Shown here piece after piece: positions 25,618 to 33,677 of a DNA stretch of 64,000 bases. The position numbers and the translations under genes are program-made. Every line of letters starts with the position of its first letter. The first letter of the stretch is position 1. Source of the DNA: JAENVT01 sp963773085 (GTDB lineage: Bacteria > Actinomycetota > Acidimicrobiia > Acidimicrobiales > Ilumatobacteraceae); assembly GCA_963773085.1 (NCBI GenBank), contig CAVYZS010000001.1:372001-436000 (forward strand), written 5' to 3'. Under the pieces are notes generated by a model that was given only the letters and a program-made list of their open reading frames with translations, was not told the DNA's origin and searched no databases.

Positions 25618-26433
25618 TCAGCCATGAAACTCGGCGATGTCCTCTCGCGATACCTGGTCGGGTGTCTTGCCCATGATGATCATGGCGAGGACTTCGTCCT
25701 TGGTCACGTCGGATTTGTTGACGGTGCCGACTAGCTTGGCCTGGAGCATCACGCTGATCCGGTCAGCCAGATCGAACACGTCGTGGATGTCGTGGCTGAT
25801 CAGGAAGATCCCAATGCCCTCCGACTTCAGCCGCGAAATGAGATCGTGCACCTGGGCCGTCTCTGCCGGGCCCAACGCCGCGGTCGGCTCATCCATGATG
25901 AGGATCCTGGCGTTGAAGTGGACAGCCCGGGCGATCGCCACCGATTGTCGCTGCCCGCCCGACAACGACCTGACCGGTGACTTGAGGTTCGTGAACCTCG
26001 GGTTCAGTCGCTGCATCACCTTCTGGGTGGCAGATGCCATCGCCGAGTCGTCGAGCGACCCGGCACGGGTGTGCAGTTCGCGCCCGAGGAACACGTTCCC
26101 GGCTGAGTCGATGTTGTCGGCGAGGGCGAGCTTCTGGTAGATGACCTCGACCCCCTGCAGCCGTGCGTCACGAGGGTTGTGGATGGTGACAGGCTCGCCG
26201 TTGATGAGGATCTGCCCCGAGTCGGCGGAGTGAGCCCCCGACAGGGTGTGCATCAGCGTGGACTTGCCGGCACCGTTGCCCCCGACGAGGCCGACGACCT
26301 CGCCCGGGTACAGGTCGACGGTGACCCCGTCGACAGCGTGCAGTCCGCCGAACGCGACACGGATGTCGCGCAACTCGACGAGAGGTACACGCGCTGCCGT
26401 GCTCCGCTCGGTGACGATGGAAGGATCGCTCAT
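25618..26433 (-). CDS. xylG: Xylose/ribose-type ABC importer ATPase (single NBD)
   Basis: This 271-aa ATPase has one nucleotide-binding domain: Walker A GLVGGNGAGKST, Q-loop EVIYQKLALADNI, signature RSLSGGQRQSVAIARAV, Walker B ILIMDEPTAALGP and the H-loop LISHDIHDV. A C-terminal extension carries KDEVLAMIIMG. Unlike E. coli XylG (two NBDs), it presumably works as a homodimer, which is common with actinobacterial XylF/XylH pairs. ATG 26433 has GAGGAGG 9-10 bases upstream. It is the third gene of the xylF-xylH-xylG operon. Confidence 0.85.
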   Translation of the reverse strand: MSDPSIVTERSTAARVPLVELRDIRVAFGGLHAVDGVTVDLYPGEVVGLVGGNGAGKSTLMHTLSGAHSADSGQILINGEPVTIHNPRDARLQGVEVIYQKLALADNIDSAGNVFLGRELHTRAGSLDDSAMASATQKVMQRLNPRFTNLKSPVRSLSGGQRQSVAIARAVHFNARILIMDEPTAALGPAETAQVHDLISRLKSEGIGIFLISHDIHDVFDLADRISVMLQAKLVGTVNKSDVTKDEVLAMIIMGKTPDQVSREDIAEFHG

Positions 26434-26454
26434 GGTCGTCTGCCTCCTCTCGTA

Positions 26455-27798
26455 TCAGCCGCGGCCGGTTTGGATGACGATGGCCGACACGACCAAGCCG
26501 GTGGTGAGTGCGGCGATGACGCCCGCCTTGCGGCGCAGCCGGAGCGCTGCATCGACGGCGACCGCGGTGACCAGCACCACGCCGACCACGATGTCCTGCG
26601 ACGGTGAGTCGATCCTGAGCAGGACCATTCCTGATCGCAGCGACTGCATGATGACGGCTCCGAGGACGGCTCCCGGGATCGTGCCGATCCCACCCGAGAA
26701 CGACGTCCCACCGATGACCGCGGCGGCGATGACGTCGAGCTCGTTCTGGATGCCGAGGTTCGTGACCGCGGCGTTGAGCCGAGCCGTTTGCACCGCAGCG
26801 CTGAGCGCGCAGAGGACGCCCATCAGGACGAAGGTGAGCATGATGGTCTTGCGGGTGTTGATGCCACCCAACTCAGCTGCCTCTGGGTTGCCGCCGTAGG
26901 CGTAGACGTAGCGGCCGAAGCGCCGACGCTTGGCCAGGTAACCCATCGCCAGCGTCACCACGATCAGGATCACCACTGGGTAGGCGACGCCGGTCGGCTT
27001 CCCGGTGATCGGCGAGTCATAGCGGTTGGCGACGAGCCCGATCCCTCCGATGACGGCTAGACAGCCGAAGGCGCCGATCCCGACGTCGACCCCGATCGAA
27101 CGGACGGGCAGGTCGTAGCGGCGCCGGTTCCGCCGGGCCAGCGTGAGGCTGAGGATGATGCCTACGCACGCGATGAGTGCGAGCACCCAGCTCTTCCACT
27201 CGCCGAGTGATCCCTTTGCCCCTCCACCGAGCAACTGGAAGTTGTGGTCGAGTGGGGCAAGCGTTTGACCCTTCTTCCCGAGCCGGAAGATGAGGCCTCG
27301 CCAGACCAGGAATCCACCCAGGGTGACGATGAATGCCGGTACGCCTCCGTAGGCGATGATGAAGCCCTGCACCGCCCCGATCAGCGCGCCGAGGGCGATG
27401 CCGACGACGAGTGCGACGATCCACGCGTACGGTCGTTCGAGGCCGAGGCCGAACGTCTTGGGGAGCCAGTCGGTCTGGACGATCGCCATCGTGTAGCCGA
27501 GAAAACCGAGGAGTGATCCGACTGACAGGTCGATGTTGCGCGACACGATGATCAGCACCATGCCGGTGGCCATGATCGCAATGGAAGCGCTCTGGACCGA
27601 CAGGTTCCAGAGGTTGCGCGACGTCAGGAATGCACCGTCCGACATTGCGTGGAACCCGATCCAGATGAGGATGAGGGCCACCACCATGCCGAGCAAGCGG
27701 GTGTCGATCTCCGTCGATGCAATCACCTCACGCCAGGACCGTGCCGAGGATGATTTGGGGGCGGTCGCTGGCGGTGTCTGTGCCTCAGTCATCGTCAC
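26455..27798 (-). CDS. xylH: Xylose/ribose-type ABC importer permease
   Basis: This 447-aa membrane subunit of the BPD_transp_2 family has about ten to twelve hydrophobic segments. Signature stretches are MVLIIVSRNIDLSVGSLLGF, VPAFIVTLGGFLVWRGLIF and AAAVIGGTSFSGGIGTIPGAVLGA, as in XylH/RbsC. The start is GTG 27798, with an ATG two codons later also possible. It is separated from xylF by 99 bases that hold a perfect 19-bp hairpin, and from xylG by 21 bases. It transports a sugar, most likely a pentose, by analogy with the binding protein. Confidence 0.9.
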   Translation of the reverse strand: MTMTEAQTPPATAPKSSSARSWREVIASTEIDTRLLGMVVALILIWIGFHAMSDGAFLTSRNLWNLSVQSASIAIMATGMVLIIVSRNIDLSVGSLLGFLGYTMAIVQTDWLPKTFGLGLERPYAWIVALVVGIALGALIGAVQGFIIAYGGVPAFIVTLGGFLVWRGLIFRLGKKGQTLAPLDHNFQLLGGGAKGSLGEWKSWVLALIACVGIILSLTLARRNRRRYDLPVRSIGVDVGIGAFGCLAVIGGIGLVANRYDSPITGKPTGVAYPVVILIVVTLAMGYLAKRRRFGRYVYAYGGNPEAAELGGINTRKTIMLTFVLMGVLCALSAAVQTARLNAAVTNLGIQNELDVIAAAVIGGTSFSGGIGTIPGAVLGAVIMQSLRSGMVLLRIDSPSQDIVVGVVLVTAVAVDAALRLRRKAGVIAALTTGLVVSAIVIQTGRG

Positions 27799-27828
27799 GC
27801 TTTCTCGTCGAGACTTCTCCGGGACAGA

Positions 27829-27870
27829 ACGTAGCCCCTTGTCCGCCGCCTGGCGGACAAGGGGCTACGT
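27829..27870 (-). promoter_or_regulatory. Perfect 19-bp hairpin between xylF and xylH
   Basis: The arms 27829-27847 and 27852-27870 are exactly complementary over 19 bases around a 4-base loop. There is no T-run on the xylF-to-xylH strand, so it is not a classical terminator. Stable hairpins after binding-protein genes commonly protect the upstream message and reduce downstream expression, giving more binding protein than permease. That role is inferred here from position and structure. Confidence 0.8.
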
Positions 27871-27897
27871 CTAACGTTGCTTGGCTGGATTGCCCTA

Positions 27898-29022
27898 CTA
27901 GCAGCCTTCCACCGAGCCGGCCGTGACTCCCTGGCAGAGGGTGGCCTTGTCGGTCCAACCGGCGTCGAGCACGACGTTGAGGTTGTCCTTCGTGATCGGG
28001 ATGGGCTTCAGCAGGATCGACGTCACTTCGTTCCCCCCAGGGGTCGTGAACGGCGCCGTACCGGCCACCTTCGTGACGTCGCCGTCCTTGCAGAGCGCAG
28101 CTGCTGCCGTTCCGGCAGCCTTGCCGAGCTCGCGGGCATCCTTCCAGACGTCGACGGTCTGCGTGCCGAGCGCCACCCTGTTGAGTGCGGGCTGATCGCC
28201 GTCCTGACCCGACACCGGCACCTTGCCGTCGAGACCCTGAGCGGTGAGCGCCGCGACGACACCACCGGCCATGCCGTCGTTCTCGGCGAGGACGGCGTCG
28301 ACCTTGTTGCTGTTTGCGGTGAGGAACTGCTCCATCTCCGTCTGGGCCTTGGCGGGATCCCAGTTGTCGGTGTAGGTCTCGCCGACGATCGTGATGTCGC
28401 CTGCCTTGACGGCGTCACCGATGATCTCCTCCATGCCGGAGCGCAGGAAGTCGGCGTTGGCGTCGGCCTTGTTGCCCTTGATGATGACGTAGTTGCCCTT
28501 CGGCACGGCCGCGAAGACCTCGCGGGCCTCCATGCGACCGACCTCGACGTTGTCGAACGTGACGTAGAGCGCGGCAGGGTCCTCGATCAGTCGGTCGTAG
28601 GCGATGACGGGAACACCCGCGGCGATCGCACTGGCGACCGCAGGCTTGACGGCTGTTCCGTCCTGGGCCAGGACGACGAGTACCTTGGCGCCCTGCGACA
28701 TCAGGTTCTCCATGTTGCTGGCCTGCGTCTCGGCCGACGACTTGGCGTCGTTGGAGATGTAGGTGCCGCCGCCGGCCTCGATGGCTGCCTTGAGTGCCGG
28801 CTCGTCCCACTTCGCCCAACGCTCCTCCTGGTAGTTGTTCCAGGACACGCCGACGACGCAGCCGCCTCCAGCCGCAGCAGTGCCGGCGGTGGTGCCGGCG
28901 GTGGTGCCGGCAGTAGTACCGGCGGCCGATGTCGCATCGCTTGCCGTGTCGCTGTCGCTGCCGCACGCGGCAATGAACAACGACGCTACAGCGGCTGCCG
29001 TAGCAATTCGTCCAACTCGCAT
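27898..29022 (-). CDS. xylF: Xylose-type ABC importer substrate-binding lipoprotein
   Basis: This 374-aa lipoprotein (lipobox FIAAC) has a short AGTT-repeat linker and then a type I periplasmic binding fold. It shows VVGVSWNNYQEERWAKWDEP, VLVVLAQDGTAVKPAVASA, VPVIAYDRLI, YVTFDNVEVGRMEAR, AVLAENDGMAGGVVAAL and VPVSGQDGDQPALNR, closely following the XylF pattern (xylose). The start is ATG 29022, with GGGGAG upstream. It is the first gene of the importer operon. The sugar should be regarded as pentose-type until tested. Confidence 0.9.
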   Translation of the reverse strand: MRVGRIATAAAVASLFIAACGSDSDTASDATSAAGTTAGTTAGTTAGTAAAGGGCVVGVSWNNYQEERWAKWDEPALKAAIEAGGGTYISNDAKSSAETQASNMENLMSQGAKVLVVLAQDGTAVKPAVASAIAAGVPVIAYDRLIEDPAALYVTFDNVEVGRMEAREVFAAVPKGNYVIIKGNKADANADFLRSGMEEIIGDAVKAGDITIVGETYTDNWDPAKAQTEMEQFLTANSNKVDAVLAENDGMAGGVVAALTAQGLDGKVPVSGQDGDQPALNRVALGTQTVDVWKDARELGKAAGTAAAALCKDGDVTKVAGTAPFTTPGGNEVTSILLKPIPITKDNLNVVLDAGWTDKATLCQGVTAGSVEGC

Positions 29023-29136
29023 ATCTTGACTCCCCTCAAGTTGTGGCCCGCGGCCATAGCTGTCCGCGGGTACGCCACCCTACATCGCGAGGTCCCGGGC
29101 AAACAGGGTCGTTCGGCCCGGCCCCGTGTGACCCAG

Positions 29137-30765
29137 TCAACTGTCGGCCTTCATCGGCAGCACCGCGACGTTGAGCCAGCGTCCGCCGGTCGCCCGGCGC
29201 AGGACGAATGTCTTGGCGAAGGGGGATGATTCTCGCGCCCGCATCTGCCCGGTGGAGTCGTAGGTCTCGTTGGTCACGGTACCCCGGGATTCGAGGCCCA
29301 GGCTCAGACCATCCTGCCTCCCGAAGGGGACCAGCAGGGTCACGTTCACGTCATCGATCTGGTATCGCTCGATGGCGGTCGTGCCGGTCGCCGTGGAGTC
29401 GCCGAGCCGGCCGTTCATCTCCTCGAGCCGGTCGCCGTGGTCGACGGCGGTGAGGATCGTCCCGTCCCCCTGGAGCAGGGCCTGGTTCTCGATCTCGAGG
29501 TTCTCGACGAGAGTCAGGACGAGCTCCTGCGCCGCAGGTCCGACGATCTCGTGGTTCCAGTCCAAGACACCCTGCTCGACGGAGATCGTGGGGAACGTCG
29601 CCGGGTCGACATCGTGGGGCACGCGGCCCAAGATGTCGGCGGCCTCGGGGACGATGACGCCGCGTGCCGGAGTTCCGGCGGCGACGATGCCGACCCCGAC
29701 GGTGAAGACAGCGCTACCGATCAAGGCCACCCGAACGACGCTGCGGAGAACGCCGGCGCCGGCCTGACCACCAGTCGCCAGCCGGGCCGCGTACCGCCCG
29801 AGATGGTCCGCTACCGAGCGTGGCTCGGGAACCAGTCGATCCAGCATCGGACGACCTGCGCAGACGACGACCAGGCCGGCGAGGAGGGCAACCTTGGTGC
29901 CGAACTCGGTGGTCTGCGCCGCCATCAACAACGTGCTGACGACTGCGACGAGGAGGCCGAACATGGCGCGGCCGACACGCCCGGCCGGCATTGTCTTCGG
30001 GTCCGTGATCATGAAGAGCATGAAGATCAGCACTTCTGGGGACGTGACGATCACTCGCCAGAAGTCGAACCCGCAGACCGGCGCGAACGCCCAGCGCGCG
30101 GTCATGCAATGTCCGGATGCCGCGAGCACCCCGACGCCTGCTGCCAGGGTGATCCAGAAGGTCGCGGCAACGGCGAGGAGTCGCAGGCGCGCGGTGATCA
30201 ACAGCCCGCCGACCAGGATCACGGCGTAGGCCGCGACCATCCAGATCTTCAGCGGAGCCCACCAGAAGTCGAGCGGTTCCATTCGTGTGCTACCGAACAC
30301 GATGAACGCGACAACCAGCCCGATGTTCGACGGGTTGAAGACATGAGAGCCGCGGTAGCGGATGACGTACTTCGTCAGGAGAGAGAATCCGGCGACGCCC
30401 GCGAACACATACCACCGATAGGTGCTCCAGTGGTCGTCCGTGGGCGTCCCGGGGACTCGGAGGATGAGTGCGACGCCGCTGCCGGTCAGCATCGCGCTGG
30501 CCGGCCACACGAACGACCGGGTCCTGCGGAATGTCAGGAACACTTCGAGGATCGCGCATGTCAGGATCGCCGCGAGGATCTGCGGCACGCTGACCTGAAA
30601 GCGCAGCCGAACCTGCCCGAGAACATGGATCGTGACGATGACGGCGGCCACGTGCAACCGCGAGTCGCGAGCGCTCGGCAGGATCACGGGGTATGTACTT
30701 CCGCCGAGCGTGAGCGTCCGGTTGGTCACATCGTCTCCCACTGCGGCCTCGTCGGTGGGTCGCAT
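29137..30765 (-). CDS. UnbU/NqrB-RnfD-like membrane protein
   Basis: This protein of about 540 aa has ten or so membrane helices and then an exported C-terminal domain of about 170 aa (from about GVIVPEAADILGRVP). The core motif SHVFNPSNIGLVVAFIVFG and the ITDPKTMPAGRVGRAMFG segment resemble the NqrB/RnfD family and UnbU, the membrane partner of UnbV in enediyne clusters. Homologs also occur outside such clusters, and no enediyne synthase is here. ATG 30765 is used; GTG 30729, with GGGAG 5 bases upstream, is a good alternative. The minus frame stays open far upstream to 31791, but that part is antisense to the MetE-like gene. It is divergent from that gene. Confidence 0.75.
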   Translation of the reverse strand: MRPTDEAAVGDDVTNRTLTLGGSTYPVILPSARDSRLHVAAVIVTIHVLGQVRLRFQVSVPQILAAILTCAILEVFLTFRRTRSFVWPASAMLTGSGVALILRVPGTPTDDHWSTYRWYVFAGVAGFSLLTKYVIRYRGSHVFNPSNIGLVVAFIVFGSTRMEPLDFWWAPLKIWMVAAYAVILVGGLLITARLRLLAVAATFWITLAAGVGVLAASGHCMTARWAFAPVCGFDFWRVIVTSPEVLIFMLFMITDPKTMPAGRVGRAMFGLLVAVVSTLLMAAQTTEFGTKVALLAGLVVVCAGRPMLDRLVPEPRSVADHLGRYAARLATGGQAGAGVLRSVVRVALIGSAVFTVGVGIVAAGTPARGVIVPEAADILGRVPHDVDPATFPTISVEQGVLDWNHEIVGPAAQELVLTLVENLEIENQALLQGDGTILTAVDHGDRLEEMNGRLGDSTATGTTAIERYQIDDVNVTLLVPFGRQDGLSLGLESRGTVTNETYDSTGQMRARESSPFAKTFVLRRATGGRWLNVAVLPMKADS

Positions 30766-30861
30766 TCTAGGTCCGCCCGGGGCAGAACGCCGTTGCCGAC
30801 GATGTCGCCGGTCTGGGAGTATCCGGTGCGGAGTTCGGCACCAGCGAAGGATCGGAGGCAC

Positions 30862-31923
30862 ATGACGCTCCCTACTGAACCGATCGGCAGCATCCCGCGG
30901 CCGAAGGCGTTGCAGGACGGGATGCAGGCTGCAGCTGCCGGGAGGATCTCGCAAGATGAACTCGATGCGTTGTTCGACGACGCAGTTCAGGACACACTTC
31001 GGCGCTTCGACGAGACGGGCTCTCCCGTCGTCACCGACGGCGAACAGCGAAAGCCCAGCTTCGCGACCTACCCGATCGCCGGCCTGACCGGCCTCGCCAC
31101 CGGCGGTGTGACGATTCCGTTCGCGGACGGCCACACGCGCCAGTTGCCCGTCCTCACCGCCGGTCCGTTCGAGTACGTCACGAAGGCGTGGTCGTACCTC
31201 GATGCGGCCCGGGGGTGGACCACCGCCCAGCTGAAGCAGGGAGTCATCTCGGCATCGGCGCTCAGCTTGCTGTATCCGAACGATGCGATCGCCGGATATC
31301 CGCGAGAGACCTTCCTCGACGACCTGGTTGCCGAGGCGACATCGGAAATCCGCGGCTGTGTCGAGCGTGGCGCGATCGTCCAAATCGACTTCACCGAGGC
31401 GCGCCTGTCGCTCAAGCTCGATCCGTCGAAGGCGCTCCTCAACTCGTTCGTCGATCTGAACAACCGAGTCCTCGGTCAGCTCACCGACGAGGAGCGCAGG
31501 CGGGTGGGTGTCCATAGCTGTCCCGGCGGTGACCAGGACTCCACGCACAGCGCCGACGTCGACTACGAGGACCTGCTGCCCGGTCTGTTCCGCATGAACG
31601 TCGACACGTTCTACCTCCAACTCGCGAGCGAAACCGATCGCGAGCGCGTGCTCCGCATCCTCGGCGATCATGCCACCGGGAACCGCAGGATCTTCGTCGG
31701 CGTGATCGACCCGATCGACCCGCGCGTCGAGACACCCGACGAGGTCCGCGACCGGGTGCTCGAGGCGGCGCGGTACATCGAGCCGAGTCATCTGGGGACA
31801 ACGGACGACTGCGGTTTCTCGCCGTTCGGCGATGACACCTCCACCTCGCGCGACATTGCCTTCGCCAAGATCCAGGCGCGGATCACCGGGACGGCGATGG
31901 CATCGAGCGAACTCGGGGTCTGA
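30862..31923 (+). CDS. MetE C-terminal-like methyltransferase
   Basis: This 353-aa protein has the TIM barrel of cobalamin-independent methionine synthase (catalytic half only). It starts LPTEPIGSIPRP. Probable zinc ligands are His and Cys in GVHSCPGGDQDS and the late Cys in TTDDCGFSPFGDD. TDGEQRKPSF and VQIDFTEARLSL line the active site. Stand-alone proteins of this kind often use methyl donors other than folate or act on other thiols, so the methionine synthase role is not assumed. GGAGG lies close upstream of ATG 30862. The gene is followed 27 bases later by the UnbV-like gene on the same strand. Confidence 0.82.
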   Translation: MTLPTEPIGSIPRPKALQDGMQAAAAGRISQDELDALFDDAVQDTLRRFDETGSPVVTDGEQRKPSFATYPIAGLTGLATGGVTIPFADGHTRQLPVLTAGPFEYVTKAWSYLDAARGWTTAQLKQGVISASALSLLYPNDAIAGYPRETFLDDLVAEATSEIRGCVERGAIVQIDFTEARLSLKLDPSKALLNSFVDLNNRVLGQLTDEERRRVGVHSCPGGDQDSTHSADVDYEDLLPGLFRMNVDTFYLQLASETDRERVLRILGDHATGNRRIFVGVIDPIDPRVETPDEVRDRVLEAARYIEPSHLGTTDDCGFSPFGDDTSTSRDIAFAKIQARITGTAMASSELGV

Positions 31924-31949
31924 GCCGCCGCTACCCGGCCGCCGACCGC

Positions 31950-33665
31950 GTGTGCTTCAATCCTTCCGTGCCCGACGTGAAGGCCCCTGTCACCGAGGAC
32001 GAGCAGCACCACGCCAGGCGCCCACATCGTCGGCGGTTGCTCGTCGGCGTGGTGGCGGTTGCGGTGGTCGGCGCAGGGATCGCGGTCGTGCTGCCGGCCT
32101 GGCGCTCCGGTCATTCGGCGCAGACCGGGACAGCGGACGACGCCCCGCATTTCGTCGACGAATCAACGGCCGCCGGAATCGACCACTCGTACGCCGGGGA
32201 GCACGAGTTCTTCGTCGGGGGAGGCGTGGCCGCGTTCGACTGCAACGACGACGGGCGCGACGAACTGTTCTTCGCCGGGGGGAGCGAGCCTGCTGCGCTC
32301 TATCTCAACAACAGCCCGGTGGGCGGCGCGCTCCGCTTCACCCGGGAGGTGTCGCCGATCACCGATCTGGTGGCGGTCACCGGGGCCTACCCGCTCGACA
32401 TCGACGGCGACGGGCACGTCGACCTCGCGGTACTGCGCCGCGGTGGCAACGTCGTCCTGCGCGGGCTGGGTGGTTGTCGCTTCGAAGGCGCCAACGAGTC
32501 GCTCGGCATCGACGGCGGCCAGGATTGGACGGTTGGGTTCAGCGCGACGTGGGAGGGCGCCAACGCGTTGCCAACTCTGGCGTTCGGCAGCTACCTCGTG
32601 CCCGATGGCGACGTCTGCGGCGACAGCCGGCTCGTTCGGCCTGCACCGACGGGCGACGTGTACGCCCCGCCGATCGCACTCACACCCGGATATTGCAGCT
32701 TGTCCATGTTGTTCAGCGACTGGAATCGGTCGGGCCGACGCGATCTGCGCATGGCGAACGATCGGAACTACTACATCGACGGTGAGGAGCAGCTGTGGCG
32801 GATCGCGCCCGGCGAGGAGCCACGCCAGTACACCGAGGCCGAAGGGTGGCAGCCGCTGCAGATCTGGGGCATGGGCATCGCCAGTCAAGATCTGTCGGGG
32901 GACGGCAATCCCGAGGTGTTCATCACGAGTCAGGGCGACAACAAGCTGCAGACGCTCGCCGACGGCGCGGCGCAACCGATGTACCAGGACATTGCGCTCG
33001 AGCGTGGCGTCACCGCACAGCGGCCCTTCGTGGGCGGCGACGTGCTTCCATCGACTGCCTGGCACCCGCAGTTCGAGGACGTCAACAACGACGGTTTCGT
33101 CGATTTGTTCATCACCAAGGGAAACGTCGAAGCACAACCGGATTACGCGACCCGCGACCCGAGCAACCTGCTGCTGGGTCAGGCCGATGGCACCTTCAGG
33201 GAAGGGGCCGAGGAGGCTGGAATTGTCAGCTTCGATCGGGCCCGTGGGGCCGCAGTCGTTGATCTCAACCTCGACGGGATGCTCGATCTCGTCGTCGTGA
33301 ACCGAACGAAGAACGCCGCGGTGTGGCGAAACGTAGGCCGAGGTGACGCTCAGCGACCGGCACCGATGGGCCACTCGATCGCGATACGCCTGCGACAACC
33401 CGCGCCGAACGTCGACGCGATCGGCGCATGGGTGGAGGCACGGGTGGGCGAGCGCACCGTCGTCCGGGAGGTCACCGTTGGTGGCGGACATGCCGGCGGG
33501 CAACTCGGCTGGCTCCACGCCGGAATTGGAGATGCGGACGGCGCCGAGGTCCGCGTCCAATGGCCCGACGGTGACACGGGGCCATGGATGAAGGTGGCCG
33601 CCGACGAGTTCGTGACCATCGAGCGAGGCGCGGTCGAGCCGAGCAAGTGGGTACCGGGGGATTGA
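31950..33665 (+). CDS. CRTAC1/UnbV-family FG-GAP repeat protein with ASPIC domain
   Basis: This exported protein of about 571 aa has a basic N-terminus and a membrane anchor (LLVGVVAVAVVGAGIAVVLP). The propeller is made of FG-GAP repeats with calcium-type loops: DCNDDGRDELFFAG, DIDGDGHVDLAVL, DLSGDGNPEVFIT, DVNNDGFVDLFIT and DLNLDGMLDLVVV. The C-terminal ASPIC/UnbV domain reads GAWVEARVGERTVVREVTVGG, then VRVQWPDG. UnbV accompanies UnbU in enediyne loci; elsewhere the function is unknown. The start could be GTG 31950 or GTG 31968. It is probably co-transcribed with the MetE-like gene. Confidence 0.85.
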   Translation: MCFNPSVPDVKAPVTEDEQHHARRPHRRRLLVGVVAVAVVGAGIAVVLPAWRSGHSAQTGTADDAPHFVDESTAAGIDHSYAGEHEFFVGGGVAAFDCNDDGRDELFFAGGSEPAALYLNNSPVGGALRFTREVSPITDLVAVTGAYPLDIDGDGHVDLAVLRRGGNVVLRGLGGCRFEGANESLGIDGGQDWTVGFSATWEGANALPTLAFGSYLVPDGDVCGDSRLVRPAPTGDVYAPPIALTPGYCSLSMLFSDWNRSGRRDLRMANDRNYYIDGEEQLWRIAPGEEPRQYTEAEGWQPLQIWGMGIASQDLSGDGNPEVFITSQGDNKLQTLADGAAQPMYQDIALERGVTAQRPFVGGDVLPSTAWHPQFEDVNNDGFVDLFITKGNVEAQPDYATRDPSNLLLGQADGTFREGAEEAGIVSFDRARGAAVVDLNLDGMLDLVVVNRTKNAAVWRNVGRGDAQRPAPMGHSIAIRLRQPAPNVDAIGAWVEARVGERTVVREVTVGGGHAGGQLGWLHAGIGDADGAEVRVQWPDGDTGPWMKVAADEFVTIERGAVEPSKWVPGD

Positions 33666-33677
33666 GGCGACCGAAAG

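Noticed and set aside
30766..31791. Long N-terminal extension of the UnbU-like frame (up to 884 aa)
   Set aside because: It is antisense to the MetE-like gene and has no signal, helix or family similarity. The membrane protein begins at 30765 or 30729.
32163..33560. 465-codon minus-strand open frame opposite the UnbV-like gene
   Set aside because: This is a shadow of the FG-GAP protein with no family similarity.
29137..33665. Enediyne biosynthetic cluster
   Set aside because: Only UnbU/UnbV-like genes are present. The iterative PKS, thioesterase and UnbL-type genes are absent, and such homologs also occur outside enediyne loci.
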